A stretch of DNA of 64,000 nucleotides from Jacaranda mimosifolia (lineage: Eukaryota; Streptophyta; Magnoliopsida; Lamiales; Bignoniaceae). Both the position numbers and the translations under genes were made by a program. The DNA lies in NCBI GenBank assembly GCA_018894105.1, contig CM032117.1, forward strand, positions 36,746,501 to 36,810,500, given 5' to 3'. Below are positions 20,379 to 32,552 of the stretch, in pieces (the stretch's first letter is position 1; every line of letters begins with the position of its first letter). The notes beneath the pieces are model-generated. The model was not told the DNA's origin and did not search any database. It saw only the letters and a program-made list of their open reading frames with translations.

Positions 20379-22595
20379 TGAAAGCAAGTAAGGTACTAGG
20401 ATCCAATTATAAAAAACTTCATAAGCTAAATAAACTAGTGCTTACATGCTAAATAAGATCAAATCATACCTAAAATCCAGATTTAGATAGAGTGTTACCT
20501 TGAAATGCTAATATCCAAGGAGAAAGCGGTGAACTTTTCACCAATCCGAAATTTGCTAGAAACCGCGCAATAGGAAGGGAGTGATTTTTAACCTCGTTAA
20601 AACTCCTCCAAAATTCATGAAAAAATACTACAACCTCTTAACATCTTGGAAGAAACACAACAAAAAATTTGGATCAAAAATATCTCTAGATATCCATGGA
20701 AAATTTTGCCAAATTGGTGCTCTGCTCAAGTGGATCTCCAAACCATAACAAACTAACTTGTTCGGCTCTACTAATATGATCCACACACCAATTGAAACTT
20801 CCAAACTCTCCTCACTATGAGCTGGAATAAGGGAAGAGAATGACAATGGTGGATGCCGATTTGAGGTAGGGAAGAAAAAGAAAAGAGCAAAGCTTTCAAC
20901 ATATGAATGCAATGCTTGCAAGGTGTTTTGGAGGGAATTGTGAAAAGAATCTAATTCTTTCACACTTTCAGCAATCACCTATCCTCACTCTTTATATTTA
21001 TATATAGAGTGAGGCTGGTGTGATGCCAAGTTGGCGTCACACCTTTCTCAAGGTGGGCAGCCAACTTGTATTGCCAAGGTGGCAATGCAAATTTAAATCC
21101 AGTTTGAATTTCATGTGCATCTTAATTACATTTGAAATCTAATTTCAAGCTAATTAAGATGCTAATTCAAATGAAGATTTTATTTGAATTTTTCCTCCAA
21201 AATGTATTCTTCCAATTAATTAAATTAAATATTTTAATTTAATTAATTAACCTTTGACTTAACTCTTAAGTCAAACAAGCTTAACTCTTAAGCTTCATTT
21301 TGTTAACTTAACTCTTTAAGTTGACCAATTGATAGTCACTTTGGCACCAAATAATTAACTCCTTAATTTTTGATCTAATTTAACCTTTTAAATTAATTAA
21401 TTAATTTAACACTTAAATTAATCAAACCAAAATTGACCTTTAAATTGGATACTTAAAAAATCGATCCACTAGGAGAAATTCTGTAACTCTTAGAAAATTG
21501 CTTCATCAACTAGGAAGCTAATTGAATTTTGTGTGTGACCCAATAGGTTCTATCATTCATTGGACATGGGCTTACAGCTCATTGTGACTTTTGAATATCA
21601 TATGTTCATTTTAGTTTAAAACACTTTTAAACTAATTGACTTAATTAAATTAATCTCATTAATTGAAGAGTACTTAATCTCCATGGTCGATGTCCAACCT
21701 TAAGTCTAGGGTGCCCAACTAATTGACCGAAATGAATGTTTTGGAGAACCATTATAGCTCTACGCTTACCATACAAATATGGTCCTTTTGTCTCTTATCT
21801 CCCAAAAGAGGCATAGGGTAAGATGTTTGTCGGCTCCCTAATAGCCTTGATACTAGGTCTCTATTCCCAATGTTCGATTCTCTTATGTGACATCATCCTT
21901 GGAAAACTTATTTTCCAAATTGTCACACCACCTTGCGCAAGGATTTCTTGGAATCGATCATTATAGAAAACATAGGAGATGCCCTCGCCCTTCACAAAAG
22001 CGAAGAGTCGAATTCCATCTTGGATGCCACAAACCTCAATGCCAAGTAGCTCATACCTAATCTCAACTTGAAAGACCTGCTAAGTGTCAAGGAAAAGTTA
22101 AAGCATAAGGACCAGACATAAGGTTATCTTGGATCCTCAGGCCAGAGGGTTAATAATATGCACTAGCGTAAGCTGGAGAACTTGCCACTATGGCTATCTG
22201 GTGGATGCTCCACTGGGCCTCCATGCCTTGTTCTCTAACAAGCATCCACTAACATGTACCCATATCTCATACGGTTGGTCATGGAATGGGGCAATATCCA
22301 ACTCTTGGATTTATGCATTGTTAGTGCAAGTCTATCTAAATTTTAGATGCCCTGTCTCGTAAGATCTTATGACTTGGAAGATTTAAGATCACTACCATGT
22401 GAGACTTATTCCATGGTTATCAAGCCAAGTCCTACAGTCAAGAGTGATCTAATGGCTTAATGCAAATACAAGTGAAGTAATAGAGAGCATAAGATAAAGA
22501 TGGCCATATAATGAATATCAATCAATCAAGATTGTTTTTCATGGAAATAGCTTTAGAAGGCCAATCCTATTGGCTTGCCGAGCACTATTCCAATA
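20379..22595 (-). repeat. 3' LTR of the minus-strand copia
   Basis: On plus it opens TGAAAGCAAGTAAGG and closes TATTCCAATA; on minus the start is TATTGGAATAGTGC, with TG changed to TA. The hairpin array is near 21215-21425 and a TATA region near 20990-21012. Confidence 0.92.
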
Positions 22596-22612
22596 ATCTC
22601 ACACTTGCCTTA
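22596..22612 (-). other. polypurine tract of the minus-strand copia
   Basis: Minus-strand AAGGCAAGTGTGAGAT lies directly before the 3' LTR. The same position reads GGGAAAGTGGGAGAT in the outer element. Confidence 0.75.
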
Positions 22613-22639
22613 AAGCCAATGCCCCATGTCCTTGAGACC

Positions 22640-24470
22640 CATCTTCTCAAGATGTTCATCAAAGACCTTTTGCGTTAGGGGTTTATGTAGTAGTTATGCT
22701 AAATTCTCTTCTGAGGCAACTTTGTCTCCTTAGTTGTCGCTTCTATCAAATGATATCATATATCGAATGATAACACATGTGTTTAGATCATTGATGAGAT
22801 CTTGGCTCAAGTCTAAAATTGTCTTCCAAAGACAATTGTAGGCTCATGCACGCTAGGCTCTACATCCAACTATTGAATTAAGTGTTTTTTATTATCCAAA
22901 CACCTCATTTTGTAGTTTTTGAAACCACAAATTATTTCACCTCAGTGGTGGTCTCGGCCATGGTTTCTTGTTGGAACTTTTCCAACTCACCATGCCGTCA
23001 CTAAGGAAAAATATAAATTCACAAGTAGATTTTAGGTCATCTACATTGGCTTGGAAACTTGAATTCGAAAACCCTTCTATTTTCAATTCTCTATTGCTGT
23101 ATAAAAATAAAAATAAAATCCTTAGTCCTTCTCATGTACTTAAGGATTGCTTTAATGGCTATCCAGTGACTCTCACCAGGACTAGATTGGAACCTAATCA
23201 TAACATTTAGTGAGTGTGCCATATTTGGTCTTGTACATTGAACTACATACATTATGTTCCCTATAGCAGAGGCATAAGGTATGTAGGACATCCTTTGTCT
23301 CTCGTTTTCTATCTTAGGGCCTGTAGACTTGGAAAGATGAATGCCATGTCTTATGGGAATGAATCCCTTCTTCGATTCCTCCATACTCAACCCCTTTAGT
23401 ATCTTGCCAATATACGAGATTTGGGATAGCCCCAGCATCCTCTCTGATCTATCTCTATAGATACGTATTCCCAATACGTAGGATGTTTCTCCCAATTTTT
23501 TTATGGAGAATTGTGTAGACAACTATGCTTTAGTACACTATAACATTCCTATCTTATTTCCAATGAGAAGGATGTTATCAACATAAAGGTCAATAAACTG
23601 TATCGAACTCCTACTAGTCTTTTTATACACATATGGTTCATACACATTTTTGACAAAGCTAAATGATTTGACCGTTTTGTCAAAACATATGTTCCATATT
23701 CGGGATGCTTGTTGGAGTCCATAAATGGATCTTTGGAGTTTGTAAACCTTTTGCTCACTTCCCTTGGATTTAAAACCTTGTGGTTGCACCATATAAATTT
23801 TTTCTTTAATATCTCCATTGAGGAAAGTGGTTTTCACATCCATTAGCCATATCTCATAGTCATAGTATGCGGCTATGGCAAGTATAATCCGAATGGACTT
23901 AGGCATTACGACTGGTGAAAAGGTTTTCTCGAAATCAATATTGGATCTTTGAGTGTAACCTTTTGCCACTAGTTGCGCTTTAAAAGTCACCACTTCTCCA
24001 TCTATTCCAAGCTTTCACTTATAGATCCTCTTACAACTAACGGGGACTATTTCCTTAGGCGGATCTACCAAAGTCCATACTTTTTTTGAGTACATGGAGT
24101 CCATTTTGGATCTGATGGCTTCAAGCCAATGTCCTGAACCTATATCCAACATAGCTTCCTCATAGGTCTTAAGATCACTATCCGATTGGCCCATCTCATG
24201 AAGGAATCCGAACCTTTCGGGTTGCTTCTTGATTTGGTCCGACCTTCTAAAAGGTTGTGTGCAAGTCTCTTTGATATATATTTGTTTTTTCCACTTGTGG
24301 GATTTGATGGTCATCTTGAACTTCATCAATTTCAACAAAAATGCTTTTTACTATCTTATAGAAATTCCATTTCTAAAAAGGTGGCGTTCCTTGAAACAAA
24401 CATCTTTTATTCTAAGGGATCATAGTAATAGTAACCGATAGACTCTCTAGGGTATTCCATAAACTTGCAT
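22640..24470 (-). pseudogene. copia reverse transcriptase-RNase H remnant
   Basis: The minus strand from about 24340 reads KKQPERFGFLHEMGQ, VWTLVDPPKE, LVAKGYTQRSNIDFEKTFSP, then MDVKTTFLNGDIKEKIYM, SIYGLQQASRIWN and the active-site block LYVDNILLIGN, followed by IKKLGETSYVLGIRIYRDRS and the RNase H part (FSSSSFQADVDDLKST, DGMVSWKSS). Two defects are clear. An in-frame TGA lies at 24015-24017 (KRIYK then stop, where relatives have an Arg or Trp codon), and the YVDD motif has become YVDN. The RNase H end (22640-23090) has several stops. Confidence 0.88.
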
Positions 24471-25270
24471 AAGGTGGATCTACTATCCAACTGATCTCCC
24501 ACTATCCATCTCACATAGGTGGTAGATGCCCAAACCTTGATATATTGGTAAGAGGGTGCTTTGACATGCTATATCTCATATGGTGTTTTGGCACCAACTT
24601 TGAAGGTACTATACTTAGTAACTTCACTGCCATCGATAAGGCGTATCCCAAAAAGGATATAGGCACATTGAATAAGCTCAACATGGAACGTACCATATCC
24701 AACAAGGTACGTTTTTTCCTCTCGGCTACTCCATTGTCTTGGGCTATGCTGTGTGGAGTCCATTGAGAGAGAATCCCATTTTTCTTAAGATGATCCAAGA
24801 ATTCGGTGCTTAAGTATTCTCCTCATCGATCTGATCGAAGAGTTTTAATACTTAGCCCCAATTGCTTTTCCACTTCACTCCTATACACTTTGAGCTTTTC
24901 AACGGCTTTGGGCTTGTTCTTCATGAGAAACACGTGTCCGAACCGACTATAGTCATTGGTGAAGGTGATGAAGTAGGAACAACCTTTTCTCCTACTAACT
25001 CTTATTGGTCCACAAACATCCGTATGGATGAAATCCAAGAGACTTTTGGAGAGCTCCATTTGTCCTACAAATGGAGCCTTGGTCATTTTTTCCTTTAAAC
25101 AAGATTCACAAGTAGGAAGATCCTCAATGCCACTAAAATGTTGTGCGTTGAGAGCTTCTAACTTGTTCATCCTATTTTTAGAAATATGTCCAAGTCTTGC
25201 ATGTCATAACATGGCATTTTCTTGGATATCTAATTTTCTTATTTTGTTGAAAGTACATTTGTAATGGTTG
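24471..25270 (-). pseudogene. copia integrase remnant
   Basis: From 25170 downward: the GAG-pre-integrase part (MNKLEALNAQHFSGIEDLPT, then CESCLKEKM), the first catalytic Asp in FIHTDVCGPI, TNDYSRFGHVFLM, and the second Asp in KTLRSDR. A TGA follows in place of the first Gly of the usual DRGGEYLS, and the frame continues as GEYLSTEFLDHLKKNG. The third acidic residue lies in NGVAERKKRTLLDMV. The post-core part is degraded. The product would have inserted element DNA into the genome. Confidence 0.88.
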
Positions 25271-25399
25271 AAAATCCAATATGTATAATCCTTTATTAAG
25301 TGTACCATAAGAAATTAAAGAACCCATTCTTTAATGTCTTCAATCTCCCATTTGATATAGAAGGATCAAATCCTTCACTATCTAAAATGGGAATTTGAA

Positions 25400-26400
25400 A
25401 TAATATTTTCAACAATATATGGCACATAATAGCAAGGGTTCAATACAATTATGGAGTTCCCTAAGTCTAACTTATGATACATCTTAGGCTTTGGTCACAA
25501 CTCTTACTCCTTGGCCAATGTGGTGGATCATATCCACATCACTTAGATATATTATTCTTTGTTATTCTTTGTGACAACTTACAAAGATAAGAATCACATG
25601 TGATATCATATATCCATGCGGAAGAATTTATCTTTAAGTTCACTTCAATAAAGTGCATACCCTTCCAAAGGATTGCAAGGTATTCCTTACAAAATGGCTT
25701 CCAATGGCCTATCTAGCCAAAGTAGAAACAAATAATACCCTTATACGCTTTATAATCTTCTAAACTCCTCCAGATACCTTTAATAGTTATTTTCCCTTAG
25801 AGGAAGAACTTTTCTTCCTTTTACCTCCCTTTCTAGCACCCTTAGGGCCTATGGACTTGGAGGAGGAAACAAGTGGAAAAGGTTTGCCCTTGTCATGGAA
25901 GTTCTCTTCTACATCAACACTTTGATCAATGAAACTTGGTGAGGATGTGAGGGTTAAATCCTCATGGAGATCATTGTCCATCAGGACGTCCAAATAGAAA
26001 AAGCTTCTCCAAGCTTAATCATCTTTAGACTGTAGTTGATGACTTCACATCCATCCTAGCTTGAAAAATCACTTTTGACGACATGAACTTCTCATACCTT
26101 GTTTGCTTTACAACTCTTGTAAACTTTAACCAAGGTATATTCATTTGTCTTCGAGACTTTTAAAGTTTACAGATGCTATCATGAGATTATGGGATAGGAC
26201 GATCCTAAACCCAATTACTGAACTTTTCATGTTTCCCTTGATCCACTTTAATCCCCATGGGATTAGGAGTACCATGTGTAGGACATATATCCGCTTCTAG
26301 GAAGCTAGAATGATTTTTGAGGTTAAGTCAATCGTGGAAGTTTGGCCCAATTGGTTTATTGGTTTCCAAAATAATGTTGAGTGGAACATTAAGCGATTCT
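25400..26400 (-). pseudogene. copia gag and protease remnant
   Basis: A gag piece at 25787-25993 reads VLMDNDLHEDLTLTSSPSFI and then a Lys/Ser-rich tail (GKRKKSSSSKGK) that normally precedes the zinc knuckle. Upstream, near 26380, is PLNIILETNKPIGPNF, the start of the UBN2-type gag domain. A frameshift and stops lie between. The protease region (25400-25780) is too decayed for a motif call. Confidence 0.75.
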
Positions 26401-26587
26401 TGAGATTTCACAAATCCTCAAAGGCAAAAGAGAGAATAAGCATGTGATTAAATTTGATATGAAAAACATGTTCATGGTCTTTCAGATATGTTTTCCTCCC
26501 ACTATTTTATCAAATTCTTCACCCCAAAGAAGAATTCGGGAAATCATATTTCATAGAGAGAATCAAGATCCCAGGGAATTGGAAGTG

Positions 26588-26890
26588 GACCCACGATTTG
26601 TGAGACATCCATAAATAATCGAAAGATAAACAATTTTTGCTAATTACATCTCATGCAACTTTGGATATATTTTGTCTCACTTTTCATGTGGACCCACGAC
26701 TCGTGAGACATCCATACTAATAGGTGTTAAGTCGGACCTACCAATCAAGCTTTGATTCGAGACGGGTACCACGACATCCCACGACTCATGTGACAATGCA
26801 TAAGCATTCTCAAATCAAAGGTGCATGATATGCTAAGTATATGGTCACAACTTTCCATTATAAATGTGACCCATGACTCGTGAGACATCA
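26588..26890 (-). repeat. four spaced copies of a palindromic box in the leader
   Basis: Plus-strand copies: 26588-26610, 26691-26713, 26776-26799 and 26868-26890. The best is GACCCACGACTCGTGAGACA. The core CACGACTCGTG (or its complement CACGAGTCGTG) is an inverted repeat around one base. The outer element has four matching copies at 47766-48068. Confidence 0.75.
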
Positions 26891-27781
26891 CACAAATAAT
26901 GGTAGCATCGTCATGCCGCATACTACTGGTAGAAGGCTTGGATTAATCAAAACTCTTTTAATTTATATACATTTCAACTTAATATATGACAAACACTTAC
27001 ACATTATAAGTGGAGGGTTTTTGCTTGCAAAAATCTCATCATTTTATCTTCTTATTAGGTTTTTTTATATCCTTACCATGTATCTCATGTATCAATAGGA
27101 TATGAAAAGCATAAATAAGTTAATGCGCCTAGCATGCTCCTAGGGTGGGATGACTATGAGCCTAACCAAGTGGTGCACTTAGAGCCATATGTGTACCACC
27201 TAGTCGATTTTAGGTGGGTTAATTAAATCTAATTATTACATGAGTGTATCACATACATTCACGGGTCTTCAAAAGTCTCCATGCCTCCAAGTTCTTCTTT
27301 GCTCCATGTAACTTTTACATGAGAAAGAAATCCTCACTCTTAGTGATTCTACTCTCATAACATTTACAAGGCAGAAATAAAGAGGCATGGAAGCCCCAAT
27401 TTAATGCAACCCATTTCAACAACTTGAAATAAATAAAACCAATATTAAAGGTTCATGATCATTCCCATTCATTCATCATCTATTCAACAATTAAATAAAT
27501 AATAAAAAAATCTAGAATTAACAACTAATTTCAACAATTAAATGCTAATCAAATTAACAAATAATTGGACATGCACAGCACTTATGAAACATTTGGAGAG
27601 CAACTTTAACAAGATTTAAGAAGCTTGAAAAATTACAAACATTATATTAAGAACTTGCACAACACTTGTGCACCCATAACACATGATTTAACATCATTTC
27701 TAGCAACTAAAAGAGCCAAAAATCAAGCTTAAAGTCTTCCCAACCATAATCGAGCATTGCTGGCCATGCTAGGTGCGTGGT

Positions 27782-27808
27782 AGGGCAGTGGCTCTCGGCC
27801 ACTGCCCT
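27782..27808. other. GC-rich perfect stem-loop in the leader
   Basis: AGGGCAGTGGC, 5-base loop TCTCG, GCCACTGCCCT: an 11-bp perfect stem with 8 G-C pairs in AT-rich DNA. Confidence 0.85.
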
Positions 27809-28357
27809 GCCAGCTTGCGCTGAGGCTGACCGGCAACCCCTATTGTGGGGTAAATGCTAGTCAAGTTGATTTTTAGCTCAACTTTTGTGCACCAAAAATT
27901 CTAGAGCTCTTTCTAAATATTAAATCACACATTATGGACCCATTTCCAGATCTAAAACACATTTTTAAACTGGAAATTTAAGTGCTTAATCAAGCTTCAA
28001 AAATCAAGTTTAAGTAAGAATCGCATTCTTCAAAAATCTTCAACAAAACTCCAATCACATTGGATCCAAAAATGACCAAAACTACTTTAGCTAATCATCA
28101 ACACGCTATATCAAATTATAACATCAATTAGTGCTAAATCAACATTTAACATTAATAGCTATAAATTAAAACATACTAATTATGTGAATCAACGTTTAAA
28201 ACACATATTAGCATGTTTTCAATTCATCAATCAAGGAGCCACACACAACATCATCCAAACACTCCAATCCATTACAAGAATTAAGAATTTGGTGATTATG
28301 ATCAATCCATCACATGAATTAATTATCAACAAAAAATCCAAATCTAAGCATGATTTA

Positions 28358-28370
28358 GGCTTTGATACCA
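28358..28370 (-). other. primer-binding site of the minus-strand copia
   Basis: Minus-strand TGGTATCAAAGCC, 2 bases inside the LTR end. One base differs from the initiator-Met site TGGTATCAGAGC. Confidence 0.88.
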
Positions 28371-28372
28371 CT

Positions 28373-30581
28373 TGAAAGCAAGTAAGGCACTAGGATCCAA
28401 TTACAAAAAACTTCATAAGCAAAATAACCTAGTGCTTACATGCTAACTAGGATCAAATCATGCCTAAAATCCAGATTTAGATAGAGTGTCACCTTGAAAT
28501 GCTAATATCCAAGAAGAAAGTGGTGAACTTTTCACCAATCCAGAACTGCCAGAAACCACACAGCAGGAAGGGAGTGATTTTTAACCTCGTTAAAACTCCT
28601 CCAAAATTCACGAAAGAAATACTGCAACCTCGCAACACCTCAGATCAAAAATCTTTCTGGATCTCCCTAGGAAGATCCGCCAAATCGGTGCTCTGCTCAA
28701 GTGGATCTCCAAATCATAGCAAACTAATTTGTTTACCTCTATTGATATGATCCATACACCAATTGAAACTTCCAAACTCTCCCTACTATAAGCTGGAATA
28801 AAGGAGGAGAATGACAATGGTGGTGTCCGATTTGAGGTAGGAAAAAAGAAGAAAAGAATTAGGAAAAGAATGCAATACTTGTAAGGTATTTTGGAGGGAA
28901 TTGGGAAAAGAATCTAATTCTTTCACACTTTCAGCAATCACCTATCCTCACACCCTCTATATCTATATATAGAGTGAGGTTGGTGTGATGCCAAGTTGGC
29001 ATCACACCTTCTGCAAGGTGGGCGGCCAACTTGCATTGCCAAGGTGGCAAATGCAAATTCAAATCCAATTAGAATTTCCTATGCATCTTAATTATATTTG
29101 AAATATAATTTCAAGCTAATTAAGATGCTAATTCAAATGAACATTTCATTTGAATTTTCCCTCCAAAATGTATTCTTTCCACGAATTAAATTAAACACTT
29201 TAATTTAATTAATTAACCTTTGACTTAATTCTTATGTCAAACAAGCTTAACTCTTAAGCTTCATTTTGTTAACTTAACTCTTTAAGTTAACTTGACCAAT
29301 TGATGGTCATTTTGGCACCAAATAATTAACTCTTTAATTATTGGTCTAATTTAACCTTTTAAATTAATTAATTAATTTAACACTTAAATTAATCAAGCCA
29401 AAATTAGCCTTTAAATTGGATACCTTAAAAATTGGTCCGCTAGGAGAAATTCTCTAACTCTTAGAAAATTGCTCCATCAACTAGGAAGCTAATTGGCTTT
29501 TGTGTGTGACCCAATAGATTCTACCATTCATTGAACATGGGTTCACAACTCCTTGTGACTTTTGAATATCATATATTCATTTTAGTTTAAAATACTTTTA
29601 AACAAGTCGACTAAATTAAATTAATCTCATTATTTGAAGAATACCCAATCTCCATGGTCGATGTCCAACCTCAAGTCCATGGAGCCCAATTAATTGGCCG
29701 AAATTAATGTTTTGGAGAACTATTATTGCTCTACGCTTACCATGCAAATATGGTCCTTCTGTCTCTTATCTCCTGAAAGAGGCCAGGGCAAGATATTTGT
29801 TGGCTCCCTAATAGCCTCAATACTATATCTCTATTCCTAATGTTCGATTCCCTTGTGTGACCTCATCTTTGGAAAACTCATTTTCCAAATTATCACACCA
29901 CCTTGCGTAAGAATTTTTTAGAATCGATCATTATAGAATACATAGGAGATGTACTCTCCCTTCACAAAAGTGAGGAGTCGGATTCCATGTTGGATCTCAC
30001 AAACCTCTATACCTAGTAGCTCATACCCAATCTCAACCCGAAAGACCCGCTAAGTGGTCAAGGAAGAGTCAAAGCATGAGGACTAGACATAAGGTTACCA
30101 TGGATCCTTAGGTTAGAGGACTAATAATATGCACTAGCGTAAGCTGGATAACTTACCACTACCGACTTGGCACTACGACTATCTAGTGGATTCTCCGGTG
30201 GGCCTTCAATGTCTTGTTCTCTAACAAGCACTCACTAACATGCACCAATATCTCATACGATTGCTCATGGAATGGAGCAATGTCCAATTCTTGGATTTAT
30301 GCATCGTTAGTGCAAATTTATCCGGATCTTAGATGCTCCGTCTCGTAAGATCCTATAACTTGGAAGATTTAAGATCACAACCATATGAGACTTATTCCAT
30401 GGTCATCAAACCAAGTCCCACAGTCAAGAGTGATCTGAGGGCTTCATCCAAATGCAAGTGAAGTAATAAAGAGCATAAGATGAAGATGGCCATATAAAGA
30501 ATATTACTTAATCAAGTTTGTTTTTCAAGGAAATAGCTTTACAAAGCCAATCCTATCGGCTTGCTAGGCACTATTCCAATA
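28373..30581 (-). repeat. 5' LTR of the minus-strand copia
   Basis: Partner of 20379-22595, with the same TGAAAGCAAGTAAGGCACT end. TATA region CTATATCTATATATAGAG near 28955-28973. Hairpin array near 29185-29400. 2209 bp. Confidence 0.92.
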
Positions 30582-30586
30582 GCCCT

Positions 30587-32537
30587 TAGGTCACTCATGA
30601 TCGTGGGACTTAGTTCAATGACCATGGAATAAGTCTTCCACAGTCTTAATCTTAAAATCTTTCAAGTCATAGGATCTTATAAGACGGGGCATCTAAGATC
30701 TGGATAGACTTACACTAACGATACATTAATCCAAGAGTTGGATGTTGCTCCATTCCATGGGTGAACCATATGAGATATGAATGAATGTTAGTGGGTGTTT
30801 ATTAGAGAACAAGACACTGAAGACTCACTGGAGAATCCACTAAATAGCCGTAGTGGCAAGTTCTCCCGCTTACGCTAATACATATAGTTAGTCCTTTAAC
30901 TATATGTCTTATCCTCATGCTTTGACTCTTCCTTGACCACTTAGCGGGTCTTTAGGGTTGAGGTTGGGTATGAGCTACTTGGCATGAAGGTTTGTGAGAT
31001 CCATGACAAAATTTGACTCCTCACTTTTGTGAAGGGCTAGTACATATCCTATGTGTTATATGATGATTGATTCCAAGAAATCCTTACACAAGGCTATTAG
31101 GGAGCCGATAAATATCTTGCCCTAGGCCTCTTTGGGGAGATAGGAGATAGAAGGACCATATTTGCATGGTATGCGTAGAGCTATAACGGTTCTCCAAAAG
31201 CATTCATTTAAGCTAATCAGTTGGGCTCCATAGGCTTGAGGTTGGACATCGACCATGGAGATTGAGTACTATTTAATTAATGAGATTATTTGAATTGAGT
31301 CGTTTAGTTTAAAAGTATTTTATACTAAAATGAATATATAATATTCAAAAGTCACAAAGAGTTGTGAGCCCATGTCCAATGAATAGTAAAACCTATTGGG
31401 TCACACACAAAATCCTATTGGCTTCCACAGATGAAGGAGGAATTTTTCTGAGAGTTAGAAAATTACTCCTAGGTGACCAATTTTGAGGTGCCAAATTGAA
31501 GGCCAATTTTTTGCTTGATTAATTTAAGTGTTAAATTGATCGACTAATTTAAGGATCTAAATTAGACCAATAATTAAGGAGTTAGTTATTTGGTGCCAAG
31601 TGACCATCAATTGGTCAAGTTAATTTAAGGAGTTAAATTAACAAAATTAAGCTTAAAGAGTTAAGCTTGTTAACTTAGGAGTTAAGTCAAAGGTAAATTA
31701 ATTAAATTAAAGTGATTAATTTAATCATTGAGAAGAATTATTTTTTGGAGGGAAGAATCAAATGAAGAGTTCCTTTGAGTTGGCATTTTAATTAATTTGA
31801 AATTAGATTCCAAATTAAATTAAAATGCACATGAAATTCAAATGAGATTTGAATTCAAATTTGCCATCTTGGCACCGCACTTGGCCGCGCCCCCTCATGG
31901 AAGGTGTGGCATCACACCATCCAACATCAACATATAGATGTAGAGAGGGAGAGTTCAGCCACTTTGCAAAAGGTGTGAAGAATTAGATTCATTCACACTT
32001 CCCTCCAAAAACTGTTTTTCAAACATTGCTTCATGTGTTGAGGCTTTGTTTTCTCTATTTCTCTTACCTAAAAAATCGGCCTTCACCATTGATATTCTGC
32101 TCATTTTCTCCGGCTAAAAGTGAGTGGAATTTGAAGGATCAATTGGTGTGTGAATCATCACAATAGAGGCAAAGCATTTGATTTGCTAGCTTTCCAGTCA
32201 TTTGCCGAATATATTTCGAGCGATCTAGATCAATTTTTTCTTCAAATGTTTTATAGAAACTTCCTCATGGAGTTTAGAAGTTCCAATTTTTTTTTTGTGA
32301 TTTTTGGAGCACTCTAACCGAGGCAAACATTGCTGGTTCTCTGCTATGCTAGTGTCTGCCAGAATCTAGATTGGTGAAGTGTTCACCTTTGTGACCTTGA
32401 AAATTTTCTTTTTGAGGTAAATTTCTAACTAAATCTGAATTTTGAGCATGAATAGATCCTTGTTAGGTTGTAAGTAGTAGTTAATTTGAGCTTTTGAAGT
32501 TTTAATTATTGGATCCTAGTGGCTTACTAACCTTCAA
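30587..32537 (+). repeat. 5' LTR of the plus-strand copia, second segment
   Basis: Resumes in register after the nested element and ends CTTACTAACCTTCA before the PBS. Contains the hairpin array (about 31515-31735). Confidence 0.9.
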
Positions 32538-32539
32538 GT

Positions 32540-32552
32540 GATATCGGAGCCT
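32540..32552 (+). other. primer-binding site of the plus-strand copia
   Basis: TGATATCGGAGCC, a decayed TGGTATCAGAGCC, 2 bases after the LTR end. Confidence 0.8.

Larger units (their letters stand above)
26401..28357 (-). other. long untranslated leader of the minus-strand copia
   Basis: About 1.95 kb between PBS and gag without a credible reading frame. Two structures recur in sibling elements: four spaced copies of a CACGAGTCGTG-type box (26588-26890) and a GC-rich island (27745-27845) with a perfect 11-bp stem-loop at 27782-27808. Confidence 0.7.
20374..30586 (-). mobile_element. complete minus-strand Ty1/copia element with TSD GCCCT
   Basis: The element proper is 20379-30581 (10.2 kb) with LTRs of 2217 and 2209 bp. 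TSDs GCCCT at 20374-20378 and 30582-30586 are exact. On the minus strand: 5' LTR, PBS TGGTATCAAAGCC, about 1.9 kb leader, gag, protease, integrase, RT-RNase H, PPT, 3' LTR. Integrase before RT defines Ty1/copia. The long LTRs starting TGTTGGAA and the RT text (IYMVQPQGF, SIYGLQQAS) suggest the Angela/Tork branch; this is only a family impression. Several in-frame stops and a changed catalytic residue make it inactive. Confidence 0.93.

Noticed and set aside
20628..20978. 116-codon minus-strand frame, with similar pieces at 28608-28817 and 41338-41556
   Set aside because: All lie in the same R-U5 part of sibling LTRs. Similarity follows from LTR identity; lengths vary freely and no domain is visible.
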